33,421 bases of DNA, from the NCBI GenBank assembly GCA_029941485.1, contig JAPYOZ010000003.1, forward strand, positions 1-33,421, read 5' to 3'. The number at the start of each line of letters is the position of its first letter. The stretch's first letter is position 1. The notes under the pieces are model-generated. The model was not told where the DNA came from. It worked only from the letters and a program-made list of their open reading frames with translations, and did no database searches. Position numbers and translations under genes: made by a program. This DNA is from Gammaproteobacteria bacterium (GTDB lineage Bacteria > Pseudomonadota > Gammaproteobacteria > PS1 > Pseudothioglobaceae). Shown in pieces: positions 17,423 through 25,649 of this stretch.

Positions 17423-18847
17423 ATGGATTTTTCTCTAACTAATCAAACCGTTCAAAATTTTGACGGTGATTGTGTTGTGTTGTTTTCTTTCTTAGATAAG
17501 GTTAACGACGATCAATTCGTTCAGTCGCTCATTGATTTAAATCATTTCAATGCCAAAGTAGGCAAAACACTCAGTCTTAATTTTGTGGATGGCTTTAAGG
17601 TCAGTAGAGTGATTGTGTTGGGTTTGGGCGAAGTAACGTTGAGTGCTAAAAATTATGAAAAAGCACTGATTTCATTAATAGACACACTGGAGGGTGAAAA
17701 GGTTAAGAGTGCTCTGATAGAAGAAGTTAATGTCGATGGTTACGATCAGTCGTGGATATACAGAACTACCGCCAGAGTCATGCAAAATGCAACCTATCAA
17801 ATTGAGAAAGTAGGGATTGATAATGAACAAGAAAATGCAATTGAGAGTATTGCTATTCAGTCAAGCAGTGATAATGCGCATGAATTAGTACAAGGACAAG
17901 CCATTGCAAATGGTATGGCACTTACTCGACACCTTGGCGATTTGCCTTCAAATATTTGCACACCTACTTATTTGGCAAACACTGCACAATCCTTGGCCAA
18001 AGAGTTCGGTTTAGATTGTGAGGTGTTGGAAGAGTCTGATATGTCAAAGCTAGGCATGAATTCTTTATTGTCGGTTTCTAAGGGTTCGATAGAGCCACCT
18101 AAGCTGATTAGCTTAAGTTATGTTGGTAATGGAGATGCCAAACCAATTGTATTAGTTGGTAAAGGCGTAACTTTTGACAGTGGCGGTATTTCGTTAAAGC
18201 CAGGTGCTGGCATGGATGAGATGAAATACGACATGTGTGGTGCAGCATCCGTGCTCGGCACAATGCGCGCTGTAGCAGAGATGAAGTTTAAAGTTAACCT
18301 TACCATTGTGGTGCCAACGGTTGAGAACATGCCAGCGCACAACGCCTCAAAACCGGGTGATGTGGTCACAAGTATGTCAGGCCAAACCATTGAAATTCTA
18401 AATACCGATGCCGAAGGGCGTTTGATCCTGTGTGACGCACTCACTTACGTTGAAAAATTCAACCCCGAGGTGGTGATTGACGTAGCCACATTAACAGGAG
18501 CGGTTATTGTTGCGTTGGGAAAACACAACAGTGGTTTGATGAGTAACGACCAAGCCTTGGCTGATGGTTTAATCAGTGCGTCAAAAATAGCATTGGATGG
18601 TGCTTGGCAACTACCGATTGAAGATGAATACGACGAGCAGTTAAAATCAAATTTTGCTGACATGGCTAATATTGGTGGGCGTGAGGCTGGCACCATTACA
18701 GCGGCTTGTTTCTTAGCACGCTACAGCAAGGATTATCGCTGGGCGCATTTAGACATTGCAGGCACGGCTTGGGTAAGCGGCAGTAAAAAAGGCGCAACAG
18801 GACGTCCTGTGCCGTTATTAACACAATACATTATTGACAGTGTTTAG
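17423..18847 (+). CDS. pepA: Leucyl aminopeptidase PepA (M17)
   Basis: This 474-residue di-metal aminopeptidase removes N-terminal residues from peptides in the cytoplasm; relatives also bind DNA. The metal and catalytic residues are present: K247 and D252 (GKGVTFDSGG), D270, and D329/E331 in the NTDAEGRL signature (327-334). The N-terminal macrodomain-like half is normal. A GAAG sequence lies five bases before the ATG. ppnP begins eight bases after the stop. A TACAAT box at 17376-17381 is a possible -10, without a clear -35. Confidence 0.96.
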   Translation: MDFSLTNQTVQNFDGDCVVLFSFLDKVNDDQFVQSLIDLNHFNAKVGKTLSLNFVDGFKVSRVIVLGLGEVTLSAKNYEKALISLIDTLEGEKVKSALIEEVNVDGYDQSWIYRTTARVMQNATYQIEKVGIDNEQENAIESIAIQSSSDNAHELVQGQAIANGMALTRHLGDLPSNICTPTYLANTAQSLAKEFGLDCEVLEESDMSKLGMNSLLSVSKGSIEPPKLISLSYVGNGDAKPIVLVGKGVTFDSGGISLKPGAGMDEMKYDMCGAASVLGTMRAVAEMKFKVNLTIVVPTVENMPAHNASKPGDVVTSMSGQTIEILNTDAEGRLILCDALTYVEKFNPEVVIDVATLTGAVIVALGKHNSGLMSNDQALADGLISASKIALDGAWQLPIEDEYDEQLKSNFADMANIGGREAGTITAACFLARYSKDYRWAHLDIAGTAWVSGSKKGATGRPVPLLTQYIIDSV

Positions 18848-18855
18848 GAAGGTTT

Positions 18856-19167
18856 GTGTCAGATTTTGAAAACGTTACCGTTGTAAAAGAGGCTAATATT
18901 TATTTTGACGGGAAAGTGACCAGTCGTACGATAGAGTTTGCCGATGGCTCTAAGAAAACACTGGGCATTATGATGCCAGGGGATTATGAATTTGGTACCG
19001 ATGATAACGAGCTAATGGAAATTCAAGCCGGTGAGATGAATGTATTATTGCCGGGTGAGAATAAATGGCAAACTTTTACAAAAGGCACGTCATTCAAAGT
19101 ACCTAAAGATTCCAGATTTAAATTAGAAGTCAAATCAGTGACTGATTATTGCTGTTCGTACTTTTAA
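18856..19167 (+). CDS. ppnP: Pyrimidine/purine nucleoside phosphorylase PpnP (YaiE family)
   Basis: This 103-residue single-domain cupin (former DUF1255) cleaves nucleosides with phosphate to give base and ribose-1-phosphate. The match to E. coli YaiE is visible in ANIYFDGKV, GIMMPGDYEFGT, the GEMNVLLPGENKWQ strand and FKVPKDSRFKLEV. GTG at 18856 is chosen because AGGAAGG lies just upstream and no ATG fits. It is probably cotranscribed with pepA. Its stop overlaps the convergent hydrolase gene by 4 bases. Confidence 0.9.
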   Translation: MSDFENVTVVKEANIYFDGKVTSRTIEFADGSKKTLGIMMPGDYEFGTDDNELMEIQAGEMNVLLPGENKWQTFTKGTSFKVPKDSRFKLEVKSVTDYCCSYF

Positions 19168-20108
19168 GTATTACGATCAAGCCAAACACCCAAACCTTGG
19201 GCACAGATTTCTAAATCGCCTTTAAACAGCCTAACCTGTTGCGACTCATCCAGAGTAACGCCATGGTTGCTAGCGATCGTTAGCAGATAGTCCAACAAGT
19301 GTTCTTTTATGGTTTTGTGTCTGGATTCACTTTGTTTTAATTGCTTAGCAATATCAACAAATCCATCGATGTGTTGGATTAACATATCAGCAGAATTTTG
19401 GGTAAATTCTATTCGATTAAAATGCGTTAGGTAGGCGTATTTAGGATTAAGATTCATTAAATGTTTAATGGTATTTTTCCAAGTGTCTGGGTCAAATTGC
19501 ACTGGCGTGGTCGGTGGGAAAATTAACTCTCCTTGATCGGTATCAAACTCTCGATAGCTTACTCCAAGCGTGTCACCACTAAACACACCACGAGAAGTCT
19601 CATCCCAAATGCACACATGATGGCGCGCATGTCCAGGTGTGTCGATAAATTTTAGTACTCGATTGCCAAGAGTAATTTCATCACCATCTTGAGCAACGAC
19701 GATTCGATCTTTAGGAATTGGAATTAAATCTCCTAGAAATTGCTTAAAGAATAATTCGCCGTAAACGTCAATCACCCCTTTACGTAATTTTGATGGATCA
19801 GCTAAATGTTGTGCACCACGTTCGTGCACATAAACAGTCGCATTAGGTAAATGCTTGATGATTTCACCCGCTCCACCTGCATGGTCAAGGTGAATGTGCG
19901 TGAGTAAGACATAGTCAACATTTTCATGTTTGATGCTTTTAGCATCAAGCGTGGCGAGTAGTGTTGGTACGGATAAATAACAGCCGGTATCAACAAACGC
20001 GGCACGACCTTCATCTTCAATCAGGTAAGCGGCGACAAAGTCTTTGCGCATGTGTTCGGTGTCAATACAAGTAACACCAAAATCAAGTTCATGGTAAATG
20101 GGTTTCAT
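19164..20108 (-). CDS. Metallo-beta-lactamase-fold hydrolase
   Basis: This is a 314-residue cytoplasmic MBL-fold protein. The metal site is complete: THIHLDH (H71, H73, D75, H76), H160 in DTPGHARHH, and D179 in FSGDT. The roughly 110-residue C-terminal region is helical and not recognisable. Substrate cannot be assigned; glyoxalase II-like, persulfide dioxygenase-like and lactonase relatives share these motifs. It lacks a ribosome binding site, and a CATAAT box lies seven bases before the ATG, just after the upstream gene's terminator. It may therefore have its own promoter and a very short leader. Confidence 0.8.
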   Translation of the reverse strand: MKPIYHELDFGVTCIDTEHMRKDFVAAYLIEDEGRAAFVDTGCYLSVPTLLATLDAKSIKHENVDYVLLTHIHLDHAGGAGEIIKHLPNATVYVHERGAQHLADPSKLRKGVIDVYGELFFKQFLGDLIPIPKDRIVVAQDGDEITLGNRVLKFIDTPGHARHHVCIWDETSRGVFSGDTLGVSYREFDTDQGELIFPPTTPVQFDPDTWKNTIKHLMNLNPKYAYLTHFNRIEFTQNSADMLIQHIDGFVDIAKQLKQSESRHKTIKEHLLDYLLTIASNHGVTLDESQQVRLFKGDLEICAQGLGVWLDRNT

Positions 20109-20124
20109 ACTTTATATTATGTAT

Positions 20125-20154
20125 AAAAAAACCGCCCATAAAGGCGGTTTTTTT
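20125..20154. terminator. Bidirectional Rho-independent terminator after the DUF302 gene
   Basis: AAAAAAACCGCC (20125-20136) pairs with GGCGGTTTTTTT (20143-20154) around a 6-base loop. It has a T run in both directions. It ends the leftward DUF302 transcript before the MBL-fold gene. Confidence 0.9.
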
Positions 20155-20172
20155 AACAATTAAACAAATGAC

Positions 20173-20826
20173 TTAGAAGTCGCCCTCTGCGCCACCATTT
20201 TGAATACGAGTAATCACACGTTGAACCTCTAGTGCTTTGTCAAGCAAGTAGTCTGGTAATGGTGCACCACCGTAAATCATTGCATTCATGTCTAATGTGT
20301 AAATCCATCTTTGACCTTGCTTATCTTCAATCAACGCTAATCGACAAGGTAAGTAAGCCGAGAATGCATCTGAATGCTCAACCATCGTCATCGCAGTACG
20401 CGGTGCACAGTATTGGTAAATTTTAAGGAATCTTTGAGCCTTGAAATCTGCATGTCCTTTTGTTACACCAGGAGCATTAGTTTGTAATTCAACCATTTCT
20501 GATAAAGGCAACATGCCTACAGAGCGGATGCCTTCTTCAGTTGCGATACTTTCCATTGCTTCTTCAACATCTTCGTTAGTGACATCATCAGCCACCTTAA
20601 CACGTACAATTGAGGCCATGGTGATATCACCAGTCTCTAATAAAGTGTTGGCCATTGGCATATAAACTTTAGCCATCGATTCTGGATGTAGTGTTGGTGA
20701 GATTACCTCACTAATAATTTTTCCAGTAACGCCATTATATTTTACTTGTAGTGATACGCCGTAATAAATAGCGATTGCACCGATAACAATCAGCACCCAC
20801 TTAACTATATTAATAACTCCACTCAT
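20173..20826 (-). CDS. Membrane-anchored DUF302 protein
   Basis: This 217-residue protein has a single N-terminal membrane helix (about 8-25) and a C-terminal DUF302-like domain. The domain core is MVEHSDAFSAYLPCRLALIED (H151, C161) followed by a WIYTLDMNAMIYGG strand; C140 is also in the domain. DUF302 proteins are of unknown biochemical function and are frequent in sulfur-oxidising bacteria. The domain is probably periplasmic. An AGGGGAG ribosome site is well placed. It follows the DUF1538/PII-like/CBS operon by 83 bases with no clear terminator between, so cotranscription is possible but unproven. Confidence 0.75.
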   Translation of the reverse strand: MSGVINIVKWVLIVIGAIAIYYGVSLQVKYNGVTGKIISEVISPTLHPESMAKVYMPMANTLLETGDITMASIVRVKVADDVTNEDVEEAMESIATEEGIRSVGMLPLSEMVELQTNAPGVTKGHADFKAQRFLKIYQYCAPRTAMTMVEHSDAFSAYLPCRLALIEDKQGQRWIYTLDMNAMIYGGAPLPDYLLDKALEVQRVITRIQNGGAEGDF

Positions 20827-20909
20827 TTTCTACTCCCCTTTTTTTAATTAATAATAATAAGAACTTCGGATTTTATCACTCCTTTTGCTTAGTGTGGGTG
20901 AATATTAAC

Positions 20910-21329
20910 CTAAACTCTTAAGCCGTTAAAGACGATATTGGTTAGGCTGACCACGCCGACAATCTTGCCATTGTCTAATACTGGGCAACGAGACAAGCCA
21001 AAATTCGTGAGTAACTCCGCACAATAACGAATGTCCATGTCAGGATGAACCGACATGACAGGCTTGTTCATAATTTCATAAATATTAACTCGATCAAGTG
21101 CGCGGTCTTTTGCAATTACTTTGGATGCAATATCGGCAATCAATACCACCCCATATTCATCGTAACCATGAGATTTTTCAACTAAGAGCATTTTAGTTTT
21201 TTTGTGTTGCATGTCACTCAATGCATTGTGAACAGTGCATTTACTGTCCACAATATCAACTTGTGTCCACATTACGTCTTTAACTAAAGTTGGTGCTGTC
21301 TGTTTAGACTTCTGTGTATCGTTTGTCAT
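20910..21329 (-). CDS. CBS-domain pair protein
   Basis: This 139-residue protein is almost entirely two CBS motifs (about 17-75 and 85-138), with the typical VKDVM, EIMNKPVMSVHPD and FGLSRCPVLDNGKIVGVVSLTNI segments. Such modules bind adenine nucleotides and control an attached or partner protein. Its ATG overlaps the stop of the PII-like gene (ATGA), so the two should be made together. It is probably a nucleotide-sensing regulator of the DUF1538 membrane pair; this is inferred from the operon only. Confidence 0.85.
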   Translation of the reverse strand: MTNDTQKSKQTAPTLVKDVMWTQVDIVDSKCTVHNALSDMQHKKTKMLLVEKSHGYDEYGVVLIADIASKVIAKDRALDRVNIYEIMNKPVMSVHPDMDIRYCAELLTNFGLSRCPVLDNGKIVGVVSLTNIVFNGLRV

Positions 21330-21676
21330 ATCTTTTCCTCCACGGTGTTTTCTAGTGCTTCTATTTGATGCATTATCCCAACTGCATCCTCTACATCAAT
21401 TTGAAAAGCAATTCCTTCTTTGGCATTGCTTTCAAAATCTCCTGCCTTGGCAACACTTTCTAAAATAGCTCTAGCAAGGTGTTGTTCGACAAGTAGTAAT
21501 AATACGTCTCTTGGTGTTTCTAGGCTTAACCCTAGAAATGTTTTGGTGTGTTCGAGTCCTTCACCTCTGGCCTGAGAGATAATGGTCGACCCAGTTGCGC
21601 CTTCTTGTCTGGCCGCTTCAAGGATACGGTCAGTTTTATCGCTGTCAACAAAGGCAATGATTAGTTTGAAATGCAT
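21326..21676 (-). CDS. PII-like (GlnB-fold) signalling protein
   Basis: This 116-residue protein resembles PII: a ferredoxin-like start (MHFKLIIAFVDSDKTDRILEAARQEGATGSTII) followed by an ARGEGLEHTKTFLGL segment where the T-loop should be. The tyrosine modified in GlnB/GlnK and the usual T-loop sequence are absent, so it belongs to the broader PII-like group. Those proteins bind small molecules (for example nucleotides or bicarbonate) and act on membrane transporters. It lies 12 bases after the second DUF1538 gene, has a strong AAGGAGG ribosome site, and overlaps the CBS gene by 4 bases. Confidence 0.8.
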   Translation of the reverse strand: MHFKLIIAFVDSDKTDRILEAARQEGATGSTIISQARGEGLEHTKTFLGLSLETPRDVLLLLVEQHLARAILESVAKAGDFESNAKEGIAFQIDVEDAVGIMHQIEALENTVEEKI

Positions 21677-21688
21677 GATTCCTCCTTT

Positions 21689-22444
21689 TTATTGTTCATG
21701 TTTTGTTTGTGGTTCTTTAGGGTTAAGAAATTTACTCAGTTGCACATAGGCCATCACGCTTATGATTGGGAATAAAGAAGCAAAGGCAATAAGGCCAAAT
21801 CCATCAATGAGCGGATTTCTACCCTCGATGGTACTTGAGAGACCCAATCCTAATGCTACAATGATTGGCACAGTAACAATGGACGTGGTCACACCGCCTG
21901 AATCGTAAGCTAAAGCAATGATGTTTTTAGATGAAAAATAAGTTTGCATTAGTACTACCATATAACCACCAATGATAAACCAATGCAGTGGCAATCCTGT
22001 AACAATTCTAAAACTCCCTAATGCAATACCAATCGCCACGCCAATTGCCACAACAATTCGTAGTGGCCAAATTTTGATAAATCCACCTGAAACTTGGTTG
22101 GCCTTAATAGCAACGGCTAACAATGAAGGTTCGGCAATGGTGGTGGCAAATCCGATACTGGCAGCAAAAATATAAACCCAATAATAATTTGTCCAATGAG
22201 TGTTATTACCAATAAAATTTTGATCAGTGAGTTGCACTGCCATTAATTTTCCTAATGGAAATAAAGCTTTTTCAAGGCCCATTATCAACAGTGTTAGGCC
22301 AATCCAAACCAAGATAAAACCAACAATAATGCGCTTTACTTGAGGTATTTTTTGTTTTAAGATGATGCTTTGAAAGCCGAACAATACTAAGGCAATAGGA
22401 GCAACGTCCCAAAATATCTCAATGAATGGCTGTAGTAAGTTCAT
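21689..22444 (-). CDS. DUF1538 integral membrane protein, second copy
   Basis: This 251-residue protein has several strongly hydrophobic helices. It shares signatures with its neighbour: AEPSL (104-108), AYDSGGVTT (179-187), ALGLGLSS, RNPLIDGFGLIA, and a PIISVM ending. The conserved acidic and Gly residues in mid-membrane motifs suggest an ion path. I recall paired DUF1538 proteins from a Halomonas (UmpA/UmpB) being reported as a two-component sodium(potassium)/proton antiporter; that is from memory. Its ATG overlaps the stop of the first copy by 4 bases, implying a 1:1 complex. Confidence 0.85.
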   Translation of the reverse strand: MNLLQPFIEIFWDVAPIALVLFGFQSIILKQKIPQVKRIIVGFILVWIGLTLLIMGLEKALFPLGKLMAVQLTDQNFIGNNTHWTNYYWVYIFAASIGFATTIAEPSLLAVAIKANQVSGGFIKIWPLRIVVAIGVAIGIALGSFRIVTGLPLHWFIIGGYMVVLMQTYFSSKNIIALAYDSGGVTTSIVTVPIIVALGLGLSSTIEGRNPLIDGFGLIAFASLFPIISVMAYVQLSKFLNPKEPQTKHEQ

Positions 22445-23172
22445 TGCAAAATCCCGAATATCATGACGGCAATGATGGGCAATAATGAAGCGATGGCAAT
22501 TAGGCCAAAGCCGTCTGTAAGTGGGTTGCGTTCACGAATACTGCTACTTAACCCTACTCCTAGTGCAGTCAACAGAGGCACAGTAATTGGCCCTGTGGTT
22601 ACACCACCAGAATCATAAGCGATGCCAATGATGAAGTCTGGCGCAAAAAAAGTGGTAATAATAACCAGTAAATAGCCGCCAATAATTAACCGATATATTG
22701 GCCAACCTTTCAAAATTTTTAGCACCCCAATAACGACGGCAACTCCAACGGATATGGCCACGGTGTATCTTAAGGTTTGCGCGTAATGATTAAGTTGTGT
22801 TTGGTCATGGATAATGCCACCGTGTTGTGCAACTTTGGCCGCTTCGTTAGCCATTACAATCAGGTCTGGCTCTGCCACGGTTACTCCGAAACCGAGCGCG
22901 AAGGAAAAGATAAGTAGCCAAGCAACCGAGCCTTTTTTTACAAAGGCGTACGCCAGTGTTTCACCGATAGGGAATAGACCCAGTTCAAGGCCGTAGATAA
23001 ATAAAGTTAATCCTAATAGAATAAACACAGTGCCAAGCATAATTTCAGCTAAATTGGGTATGTTTTGCTGCAGAACTACAATTTGAAAAAAAGCAATCAC
23101 CAGTACAATAGGGGTTAAACCCTTTGCGCTATTAGTTAAATTGTTAATAAACTGCTGAACAGTTTTTTGCAT
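22441..23172 (-). CDS. DUF1538 integral membrane protein, first copy
   Basis: This 243-residue polytopic membrane protein is first in the leftward operon. Motifs: AEPDL (100-104), AYDSGGVTT (185-193), ALGVGLSS, RNPLTDGFGLIAIASLLPIIAVM at the end. It is clearly a paralogue of the next gene, and the two presumably form a heteromeric carrier. No good ribosome binding site is visible before the ATG. A minus-strand TATAAT (23217-23212) about 40 bases upstream overlaps the -10 of the divergent pabC-mltG gene. Confidence 0.85.
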   Translation of the reverse strand: MQKTVQQFINNLTNSAKGLTPIVLVIAFFQIVVLQQNIPNLAEIMLGTVFILLGLTLFIYGLELGLFPIGETLAYAFVKKGSVAWLLIFSFALGFGVTVAEPDLIVMANEAAKVAQHGGIIHDQTQLNHYAQTLRYTVAISVGVAVVIGVLKILKGWPIYRLIIGGYLLVIITTFFAPDFIIGIAYDSGGVTTGPITVPLLTALGVGLSSSIRERNPLTDGFGLIAIASLLPIIAVMIFGILQ

Positions 23173-23211
23173 AAAGGATTCTAGACTTGTGTTATTTTAT
23201 GGATGCACTGA

Positions 23212-23219
23212 ATTATAAT
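23212..23219. promoter_or_regulatory. Palindromic ATTATAAT supplying a -10 box to both divergent genes
   Basis: ATTATAAT is its own reverse complement, so a perfect TATAAT is present on both strands. Rightward (23214-23219) it lies eight bases before the pabC-mltG ATG. Leftward (23217-23212) it lies about 40 bases before the DUF1538 ATG. Two polymerases could not use it at once. No strong -35 is visible on either side. Confidence 0.4.
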
Positions 23220-23227
23220 ACTAGGCC

Positions 23228-25021
23228 ATGAGTAACGTCGTATTAATTAATGGAAAAAAACAATCAAGGTTGAGCGTGTTTAATCGTGCCATACAGTTTG
23301 GAGATGGTTTATTTGAGACTTGTTTGGTAAAAGATGGAAAGCTGTTATTTTGGCCTCAGCATTTTTCTAGATTGGAAAAAGGGCGTAAAAAATTAAAAAT
23401 TAATCAAGTTGAGTCAGCACTATGGCTTAAAGATGTGGCTAAGGCACTGTCTATTTCTAAGCTCGATAACGCAATTGTAAAAATTATTCTTTCTCGCGGG
23501 GAAAGTCTAAGAGGTTATGGATTTGATAAAAGCATACTGCCCACTCGAATTGTTCTTGTTGCTAACGTCCCTGATCAGATCCCAGAACAATATTCATTAA
23601 CATTATGTCAAAGCGGTTATGCAACAAATCGATCATTGGCAGGCATTAAACATTGCAATAGGCTTGAACAGGTGCTGGCCAGATCAGACATGAGTGCCAA
23701 TGAATGCATTATGTTGGATGAAAATGCTTGTGTTATTTCCACAACGCAAGCCAATATTTTTGCGATTAAATCAGGCACTCTATTGACACCGTCTTTAGAT
23801 GAGTGCGGTATCGAAGGTACTCGGCGTGAGATTGTTCTTCAAATTGCTCGTGAGTTGAGTTTGCAAGTTGAAGTGGGCACATTATCCATTGCTGAATTAT
23901 TAGAAGCCGATGAAGTGTTTATCAGCAATAGTGTAATTGGCCTTAAGTCAGTTAGTCGTATCAATGAGCAGTCTTTTGATTTACACACAACCACTGAAAA
24001 AATTAAACACGCTTTCGTGTCTTTGCAAAACATTAGTGGCTCATCGCAAACTTTTAAATCAAAAAATCGTATTCTAGGCTGGATTGCCGTATTTACCGTG
24101 TTTGTTATTGTTGGATGGCTTTATTCAGTCAAAGACGTGCAGGTGAATAAGTCAACAATTTATCGGTTGTCTTCAGGATCAACCATTCACACAATTGCCA
24201 CTGAATTGGAAAATTTGAATTACATTCAATCCAGTCGTTATTTCATTTTTTTGGCTAAATTACTTAAATTAGACGATCAGTTAAAATTTGGTTATTACGA
24301 ACTAACGCCCAACATGAGTCTTAATACGTTGCTTGATAATTTTTCCTTAGCTACGGTTGCCACAAGACAAATAACCCTTATTGAAGGGAAAACAATTCAA
24401 GATTATTATCAGCAATTAAGTAATAATTCAGTTCTTGAACATCGGAGTAATTTTTATCAAATTATGAGCCTACTTAACATTAGCCCTCCTTATGAGGGAA
24501 ATTTTTGGCCAGATACTTATCGGGTTAATTATGGAGATAGCGTGCTTAGTGTTTTAAAAAGAGCCAACAAAATAATGCAGGAAAAGCTCAACACTGCATG
24601 GCAAGGCAGGCAAAAAAATTTAGTTTTAAAAAATGCGGATGAGGTATTAATTCTAGCTTCTTTGATTGAAAAAGAAACCGCGCATCACGAAGAAAAATCT
24701 CAAATTGCAGGTGTTTTTATGAATCGTTTGCAAAAAGGCATGCGTCTGCAGACCGACCCTAGCGTAATCTACGCTTTAGGAAAAAACTATCGTGGCCGAT
24801 TAAGTAAGAAAGATTTGAGCATCAATAGTCCTTACAACACTTATCGAAATAAAGGCTTGCCACCTAGTGCTATTGGTTCAGTGGGTTATGAATCATTAAA
24901 TGCAGCCACCCATCCGCTTGCAACTGAGGCACTTTATTTTGTTTCAAAAAAAGATGGTACGCATGCTTTTGCTAAAACTTATCAACAACATAGACGCAAT
25001 ATCAAAAAATATTTAAATTAA
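23228..25021 (+). CDS. Fusion of aminodeoxychorismate lyase (PabC) and endolytic murein transglycosylase (MltG)
   Basis: One 597-residue open frame contains two enzymes. Residues 1-265 are a class IV PLP enzyme: FNRAIQFGDGLFET, PLP lysine K141 in GIKHCNRLEQVLAR (compare E. coli PabC GLKHLNRLEQVL), and TTQANIF. This domain makes p-aminobenzoate for folate. Residues 283-302 are a membrane helix (ILGWIAVFTVFVIVGWLYSV). Residues 305-597 are MltG (YceG): a LysM-like segment, then ASLIEKETA with catalytic E481 and MRLQTDPSVIYALG. PabC would face the cytoplasm and MltG the periplasm, which fits the topology. E. coli has these as two adjacent genes. There is no stop and no ribosome site at the junction. 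Confidence 0.92.
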   Translation: MSNVVLINGKKQSRLSVFNRAIQFGDGLFETCLVKDGKLLFWPQHFSRLEKGRKKLKINQVESALWLKDVAKALSISKLDNAIVKIILSRGESLRGYGFDKSILPTRIVLVANVPDQIPEQYSLTLCQSGYATNRSLAGIKHCNRLEQVLARSDMSANECIMLDENACVISTTQANIFAIKSGTLLTPSLDECGIEGTRREIVLQIARELSLQVEVGTLSIAELLEADEVFISNSVIGLKSVSRINEQSFDLHTTTEKIKHAFVSLQNISGSSQTFKSKNRILGWIAVFTVFVIVGWLYSVKDVQVNKSTIYRLSSGSTIHTIATELENLNYIQSSRYFIFLAKLLKLDDQLKFGYYELTPNMSLNTLLDNFSLATVATRQITLIEGKTIQDYYQQLSNNSVLEHRSNFYQIMSLLNISPPYEGNFWPDTYRVNYGDSVLSVLKRANKIMQEKLNTAWQGRQKNLVLKNADEVLILASLIEKETAHHEEKSQIAGVFMNRLQKGMRLQTDPSVIYALGKNYRGRLSKKDLSINSPYNTYRNKGLPPSAIGSVGYESLNAATHPLATEALYFVSKKDGTHAFAKTYQQHRRNIKKYLN

Positions 25022-25022
25022 A

Positions 25023-25649
25023 ATGTCGAGTATGCAAAAAGGAAAATTTATCACCATTGATGGTGTTGAGGGCGCAGGTAAGAGTACACAGATTACTTTT
25101 ATTTGTGATTACTTAAAGAGTAAAGGCATTAACGTGGTACTTACTCGTGAGCCTGGTGGTACAGAGTTGGGCGAGAAGATTCGCACGTTACTACTCAATC
25201 CAGAAACTAAATCAATGCATTCAGATACGGAATTGTTATTAATGTTCGCAGCTAGAAATGAGCACATTAACGCAAAAATTAGGCCACTTTTGCAAGCCGG
25301 CGATTGCGTGCTCAGTGATCGATTTACTGATGCTTCTTATGCTTACCAAGGCGGTGGAAGAGGTTTGGACATGAGGCGTATTGCTGAATTAGAAAGTTGG
25401 GTATTGCAAGATTTTGTTCCGGACATGACCCTGTTATTAGATGTGCCAGTTGAATTAGGCATGTCGCGTGTTGAATCACGAGGCAAGAAAGATCGCATTG
25501 AGCTTGAAGATATAGATTTTTTTAATAGAGTGAGAGAATCCTATATTTCTAGATCTAAGCAGTTTCCAGACCGTATTAAGCTGATTGATTCTTCAAAAAC
25601 GGTGGAACACACCACACAGCAAATTAAAGTTATTTTAGATTTATTATGA
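25023..25649 (+). CDS. tmk: Thymidylate kinase
   Basis: This 208-residue kinase phosphorylates dTMP to dTDP. The P-loop GVEGAGKST is at 14-22, TREPGGTELG at 41-50 and SDRFTDASYAYQGGGRG at 98-114. Only one base separates it from the pabC-mltG stop. Met4 is an alternative start, preceded by a slightly better context. The stop overlaps holB by 4 bases. The order mltG-tmk-holB is conserved in gammaproteobacteria. Confidence 0.96.
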   Translation: MSSMQKGKFITIDGVEGAGKSTQITFICDYLKSKGINVVLTREPGGTELGEKIRTLLLNPETKSMHSDTELLLMFAARNEHINAKIRPLLQAGDCVLSDRFTDASYAYQGGGRGLDMRRIAELESWVLQDFVPDMTLLLDVPVELGMSRVESRGKKDRIELEDIDFFNRVRESYISRSKQFPDRIKLIDSSKTVEHTTQQIKVILDLL

